Shown: in pieces, positions 13,517 to 17,408 of the stretch
How positions within the stretch are numbered: the first letter of the stretch is position 1
Layout of the letters: each line of letters starts with the position of its first letter
Assembly: GCA_050290865.1 (NCBI GenBank)
Contig: JBNKIW010000048.1
Span: 1-17,408, forward strand
Reading direction: 5' to 3'
DNA length: 17,408 nt
From: JARRLC01 sp050290865
GTDB taxonomy: Bacteria > Pseudomonadota > Alphaproteobacteria > Rhizobiales > Rhodomicrobiaceae
The notes under the pieces: generated by a model
Databases searched by the model: none
What the model saw: only the letters and a program-made list of their open reading frames with translations
Told to the model about the DNA's origin: nothing
Made by a program: the position numbers and the translations under genes

Positions 13517-15073
13517 TCAGGCGCTCCCGGTGCTTCTCAGCGCCGCCATCACCTCTTCGGCCACGTCCTGCACCTCGCCGCGCGTGCTGACACGCTGCCA
13601 GTCCTCCGGCGCACCGCTGACCGTGCGGACCTGCTGCGCCACGACCTGCGGGTCGGCATCCGAGGCGTCGGCCCGGCGATGGGTCACGCGCGCCATCATC
13701 TGCAGCGTCTCGGCTTCGAGCCAGAAACCGCGGAACGCCGCCCCTGTCCGCGCCGCCAGCGCCCGCACCTCCCCGCGCGACTGCGCGTCCAGGAAGACCG
13801 CGTCCACCACCACCGGATGCCCGGCCCTGAGCACGCTTTCCGCCCGCTCCAGCACCCGCTGATAGACCGCGTCGCGCGCTTCGGGCGTGTAGGTCTCCGG
13901 CGGCAGGCGGTGCGTCATCTCCACGCCATGCATGAGCTTGCGCTCGACATCGCTGCGCAGATGGATGGCGCCGGGCGGCGTGCCGACATGAGCGGCGATT
14001 GCCTGCGCCAGGGTGGTCTTGCCTGTCCCCGACAGCCCTCCGATGACGATGAGCTGCGGCCTCTGGGGTTCGACCACGTCTCCGGCGAGGCGCGCATAGC
14101 TGTGAACATCGTCGATCGCCGCCTGCCGCTCCGCATCGCCGCCGCAGTGCAGCAACACCTTGTGCATACTGACCATGGCCCGGATGCCCGCTCTCAGCGC
14201 CAGGAACAGCGGCAGAAGCGCGAGGCCGTTCCACTCCCCGGCCACCACCTCCCGCTGGAAATAGGCGTTGAGGACCGTGTTGGCCTCGGCGGACATGTCC
14301 CGATGCCACAGATCCATGATGAGAAAGGCGAGATCGTAGAGCACGTCGATGGTGGCGAGTTCCTCGTCGAACTCGATGGCGTCGAACAGCGTCGGCTGGC
14401 CGTCGATCAGCACGATATTGTTGAGATGCAAATCGCCATGGCAGCGGCGGACGAAGCCCGCCTCCTGGCGCGCGATGAGCAGCGCAGTATCCTCGGTCAG
14501 GCGCGTGCCGATCGCCTCCAGCGCGGGCCGGAATTCGAGGCCCGTCGCCGCCGTATCCGGATTGCACAGCGTATTGCCGAGATCGCCGATGATCCGGTCC
14601 AGCGACCGCACCCAGTGCGCATCCCGCACCACGGCGGCCTTCTCGTGAAAGCGCCAGATCACCCGCGCGAGCCGCTCCATCAGCGGCGTATCCAGCCCGT
14701 GCGCCGCCGCCAGCCGGTCGAGAAGGGCATCCGTGTCGAAGCGCTTCATAACCAGGAGCCAGTCCACGACCTCGCCTTCGCCGCCGATCGCGAGTCTGCC
14801 GCCCGCGCCGCGAGTGACGGGCGCAAGGCGCAGATATAGATCCGGCGCGGTCAGGCGATTGATTTCGAGTTCGCGCTCGCAGAAGCGTTGACGGCGCTCG
14901 AGCGTCGAGAAATCGAGGTAAGGCAGCTTGACGGCGCGCTTCAGCTTGTAGGCGCGGTCGCCCGCGAGAAAGACGACGGCGCAATGCGTGTCCATGCGGA
15001 CAACCTCTCCGACATCGCCGGGATAGCTGTCCGGCGACATCAGAAATGCGATCACCTCGTCCTGGTCGCTCAT
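13517..15073 (-). CDS. Two-domain protein: APH-like domain plus P-loop kinase
   Basis: 518 residues. Residues ~1-335 resemble aminoglycoside/choline phosphotransferases, with the catalytic loop HGDLHLNN (212-219) and a downstream LFDAIEFDE whose Asp231 sits where the metal-binding Asp is expected. Residues ~340-518 form a P-loop kinase with Walker A GGLSGTGKTT (345-354), an LRSDVERK segment resembling gluconate or chloramphenicol-type small-molecule kinases, and VVVDAVFLD as a likely Walker B strand. The fusion is a known but poorly characterised type annotated as a bifunctional aminoglycoside phosphotransferase/ATP-binding protein. A role in antibiotic resistance should not be assumed. No other gene on this strand overlaps it; the hup terminator lies 93 bases upstream of its start. 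Confidence 0.85.
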   Translation of the reverse strand: MSDQDEVIAFLMSPDSYPGDVGEVVRMDTHCAVVFLAGDRAYKLKRAVKLPYLDFSTLERRQRFCERELEINRLTAPDLYLRLAPVTRGAGGRLAIGGEGEVVDWLLVMKRFDTDALLDRLAAAHGLDTPLMERLARVIWRFHEKAAVVRDAHWVRSLDRIIGDLGNTLCNPDTAATGLEFRPALEAIGTRLTEDTALLIARQEAGFVRRCHGDLHLNNIVLIDGQPTLFDAIEFDEELATIDVLYDLAFLIMDLWHRDMSAEANTVLNAYFQREVVAGEWNGLALLPLFLALRAGIRAMVSMHKVLLHCGGDAERQAAIDDVHSYARLAGDVVEPQRPQLIVIGGLSGTGKTTLAQAIAAHVGTPPGAIHLRSDVERKLMHGVEMTHRLPPETYTPEARDAVYQRVLERAESVLRAGHPVVVDAVFLDAQSRGEVRALAARTGAAFRGFWLEAETLQMMARVTHRRADASDADPQVVAQQVRTVSGAPEDWQRVSTRGEVQDVAEEVMAALRSTGSA

Positions 15074-15165
15074 CGGCGACGGCCCCGCGCTTGAGATTCA
15101 GGCGTACTATGCCCTATCGCCGGTAAAGATGCATTGACCGTCGGGGACACCGGCCGCAGGGGACG

Positions 15166-15196
15166 AAAAAATGGGGCACGGCAGCGCCGTACCCCA
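15166..15196 (-). terminator. Intrinsic terminator closing the hup operon
   Basis: On the minus strand, TGGGG-x-ACGGC, a 3-base loop and GCCGT-x-CCCCA form a ten-pair stem with one mismatch, followed directly by six T. It lies 47 bases past the hupC stop. It is the cleanest terminator in the window and shows that the transcript ends after hupC. Confidence 0.88.
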
Positions 15197-15242
15197 AGGA
15201 ATGGGTCTGCGAAGTTCCGCGTCGAGGCGGAGCGGAGAGCGT

Positions 15243-15959
15243 TCAGCCCTGCCCGTTGTCGTCGGCGGGGCGCGCGTCCTTGAACGTCCGCCAGCCGGAC
15301 AGCATCGTCGAGACGATGGACTGCCGCGACATCACATCCTCGCGGATGGCCGCATAGATATGCACCATCGCGAAGCACACGATCACCCACATGCCGAGAT
15401 GATGCCAGGTGTGCACATCCTGGCTTTGCCCGAACAGCGGAATGACCCAGCCCGAGAACAGGGTGTATTGCCACGATCCCATGCCCGCACCCTCGCCGTA
15501 GAGCGCGAGGCCGGTCACCATCATGAAGATGATGCCCCAGACGAACACGAAATGCATGACAAGCGTCGCCAGCGGATTGTGGCCGACATACTTCTTCGGC
15601 TCGCGGGCGATGAACAGATACCACTTGATCTCGTGCCAGACCTCGGCCCACCAGTGGCCGCGGAAGAGCGGCGGCAGGAAGATCTGCCGGGCGTGGCGGT
15701 TGCCCACGAACGCCCAGTAGATGCGCGCGGCGAAGCCCACGATGAGGATGTACCCGGCGGCAAAATGCGTGAACCGGATATAGCCCATCAGAAAGTTGGC
15801 GCTCGCCTCACCCGGCTGGCTCGGCAGCGGCGAGGCGATGAAATAGCCGGTGAGGGCGAGCACGACGATGGCCAGGGCATTGATCCAATGCCACATGCGG
15901 AGCGGCGTCTCGTAGACATAGACCGCCTGAAATTGCTGCGAAGTTGTAGCGTCGCTCAT
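15243..15959 (-). CDS. hupC: Ni/Fe-hydrogenase cytochrome b subunit
   Basis: 238 residues, the normal size for HupC/HyaC. It anchors the hydrogenase dimer to the membrane and passes electrons from H2 oxidation to quinone through two b hemes. Likely ligands are H24 (RMWHW), H65 (RFTHFAAGY), H186 or H187 (WHHLGMW) and H200 (MVHIYAAIRED); the last is in the family signature. Four main hydrophobic helices are visible at about 26-44, 64-84, 132-152 and 186-205. It starts nine bases after hupL, and its GGAGG overlaps the hupL stop codon, indicating tight coupling. Confidence 0.93.
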   Translation of the reverse strand: MSDATTSQQFQAVYVYETPLRMWHWINALAIVVLALTGYFIASPLPSQPGEASANFLMGYIRFTHFAAGYILIVGFAARIYWAFVGNRHARQIFLPPLFRGHWWAEVWHEIKWYLFIAREPKKYVGHNPLATLVMHFVFVWGIIFMMVTGLALYGEGAGMGSWQYTLFSGWVIPLFGQSQDVHTWHHLGMWVIVCFAMVHIYAAIREDVMSRQSIVSTMLSGWRTFKDARPADDNGQG

Positions 15960-15968
15960 GGCCGCCTC

Positions 15969-17408
15969 CTATCGCACGATGACATTGGCAAGTTCCTGCC
16001 CGTCCTCGCTCATGACGTGGGTGGAGCAGGCCAGGCAGGGGTCGAAACTGTGCAGCGTGCGCAGGATTTCGACCGGCTCGTCCGGGCGTTCGACCTTGGT
16101 GTTCATCAAGGAAGCCTCGAACGCGCCGATCTTGCCCTCATTGTCGCGAGGGGATCCGTTCCAGGTCGTCGGCACGACACACTGATAGTTGTCGATCTTC
16201 TCGTCCTTGATCCGGATCCAGTGCGCGAGCGCGCCGCGCGGCGCCTCGGTGAAGCCGACGCCCTTGGTCTCCTTGGGCCAGGAGGACGGCTCCCACAGCT
16301 CCACGTTGGCGGTGGACTCGTCGCCCGCCTTGATGGTCGCCATCAGCTTGTCCATGAAGTAGCGCAGCTTGCGTCCCGCCCACTGGCACTCCAGACCGCG
16401 CGCCGCCGTGCGGCCGAGCGTGGAGAACAACGCGTCCACCGGCACGTCGAGCGTCTTGAGCACGAAGTCGATCTGCTCCTTGAACTCCTTGTGCCCGCCG
16501 ACATAGCCGACGACGTAGCGCGCGAGCGGCCCAACCTCCATGGCGTGACCCCGCCAGCGCGGCGCCTTGATCCAGGAGTATTTCGCGGATTCGTCGATCT
16601 CCTCGATATTGGTGCGCGAGCCCTTGGCGTTGGCACCGAGCGCGAAATTCGGCTCGGTGACGCCGTCCCACGGATGCAGGCCCTTCCTTTCGTCCGCATA
16701 TTTGTACCACGAATGCGGCACGAACTCCTGGATCTGCTCCGGATCGCGCAGGTCGATCGGGTGGACCTTGGTCAGGTCGCCGTCGATGACCGCACCCTGC
16801 GGCATCAACAGGTTGGACGCCGAATAGTCGTTGGCGCGGTCGGGGATGTCGCCGTAAGCAAGCACCGACTTGCCCGACAGCCCGCCGCCATAGAGCCAGC
16901 CCTTGTAGAACTGCCCGACGGCGAGGATGTCCGGGATGTAGACGTTCTCAACGAACTCGATCGAGCGGTTGATGATCTCGGACACATTGTTGAGCCGCTC
17001 CATGTTGATGGCGCCGACCGAGCCCACGCCGTCGATATTGATGGCGCAGGGCACGCCGCCGACCAACCAATTCGGATGCGGATCCTTGCCGCCGAAGATG
17101 GTGCGGATCTTCATGATGTCCTTCTGGAAGTCGAGCGCCTCCAGATAGTGCGTCACGGCCATCAGATTGGCCTCGGGCGGCAGGAGATAGGCCGGGTTTT
17201 CCCAATAGCCGTTCTTGAACGGCCCGAGCTGGCCGGATTCCACGAATTTTTTCAGCCGGTTCTGGATGTCGCGGAAATAGCCGGGCGAGGAGTTCGGGTG
17301 GTGCGGCGAGACCTTCTGCTGCAATTCCGACGTCGCTTTCGGATCGGCCTTGAGCGCCGTCACCGGGTTCACCCAGTCGAGCGCGTGCAGGTGGTAGAAG
17401 TGCACGAG
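15969..17408 (-). CDS. hupL: Uptake [NiFe]-hydrogenase large subunit, N terminus outside window
   Basis: About 480 C-terminal residues are visible; the frame runs on past 17408, and the GTG at 17405 is internal (VHFYHLHALDWVNP is a mid-protein family motif). The missing part should hold the first Ni-binding RxCGxC motif. The second motif, DPCLACSTH, is present and supplies two Ni/Fe cysteines. After its His come 15 residues (VMSEDGQELANVIVR), the peptide that the HupD-type endopeptidase removes after Ni insertion. The VGGVPCAIN segment is typical of membrane-bound respiratory (group 1) uptake hydrogenases. It oxidises H2 on the periplasmic face together with HupS, which should be encoded just beyond the window. 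Confidence 0.95.
   Translation of the reverse strand, partial: LVHFYHLHALDWVNPVTALKADPKATSELQQKVSPHHPNSSPGYFRDIQNRLKKFVESGQLGPFKNGYWENPAYLLPPEANLMAVTHYLEALDFQKDIMKIRTIFGGKDPHPNWLVGGVPCAINIDGVGSVGAINMERLNNVSEIINRSIEFVENVYIPDILAVGQFYKGWLYGGGLSGKSVLAYGDIPDRANDYSASNLLMPQGAVIDGDLTKVHPIDLRDPEQIQEFVPHSWYKYADERKGLHPWDGVTEPNFALGANAKGSRTNIEEIDESAKYSWIKAPRWRGHAMEVGPLARYVVGYVGGHKEFKEQIDFVLKTLDVPVDALFSTLGRTAARGLECQWAGRKLRYFMDKLMATIKAGDESTANVELWEPSSWPKETKGVGFTEAPRGALAHWIRIKDEKIDNYQCVVPTTWNGSPRDNEGKIGAFEASLMNTKVERPDEPVEILRTLHSFDPCLACSTHVMSEDGQELANVIVR

Overview
The window is GC-rich, densely coded DNA that reads like an alphaproteobacterium, probably of the Hyphomicrobiales or a near relative. The pointers are a (2S)-methylsuccinyl-CoA dehydrogenase (ethylmalonyl-CoA pathway), a HupLC-type uptake [NiFe]-hydrogenase, and an ECF sigma/anti-sigma pair with GGAAT...CGTT promoters. 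The genus cannot be named from the sequence alone.

Layout. (1) 1-3444, plus strand: the 3' part of a very acidic Ala/Glu/Pro repeat protein, then mcd. (2) 3456-9273: a divergent redox locus. Leftward are a membrane-anchored Fe-S/FAD pyridine-nucleotide oxidoreductase and an overlapping exported Sel1/ankyrin-repeat protein. Rightward are a membrane protein with diheme-cytochrome-b-type histidines and a periplasmic c-type cytochrome with 18 CxxCH motifs. About 0.58 kb of regulatory DNA separates the two arms. (3) 9467-10870: an ECF sigma factor with its own ECF-type promoter and a membrane-bound anti-sigma factor. (4) 10921-11894, minus strand: a sulfur-carrier pair (DsrE-like protein, TusA) ending in a clear terminator. 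(5) 12009-15073: a Nudix hydrolase, a metallophosphoesterase and a two-domain APH-like/P-loop kinase protein. (6) 15166-17408, minus strand: the end of the hup operon (hupL partial, hupC) closed by a strong terminator.

How it may work together (inference). The redox locus has the parts of a transmembrane electron wire: NAD(P)H and FAD with Fe-S centres on the cytoplasmic side, two b hemes in the membrane, and an 18-heme carrier in the periplasm. The adjacent ECF sigma factor probably controls it. Near-identical GGAAT-N16-CGTTGT sites occur twice upstream of the flavoprotein arm, and GGAAT-N17-CGTTGT occurs upstream of the sigma gene. The flavoprotein is unusual because the FAD-binding motif that normally ends a thioredoxin-reductase-like fold lies before the Rossmann domain, so the flavin domain looks circularly permuted. 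The leader between the two ECF sites and the flavoprotein start holds two terminator-like hairpins, which suggests attenuation or a small RNA. No outer-membrane porin partner is visible, so the terminal electron acceptor or donor is unknown.
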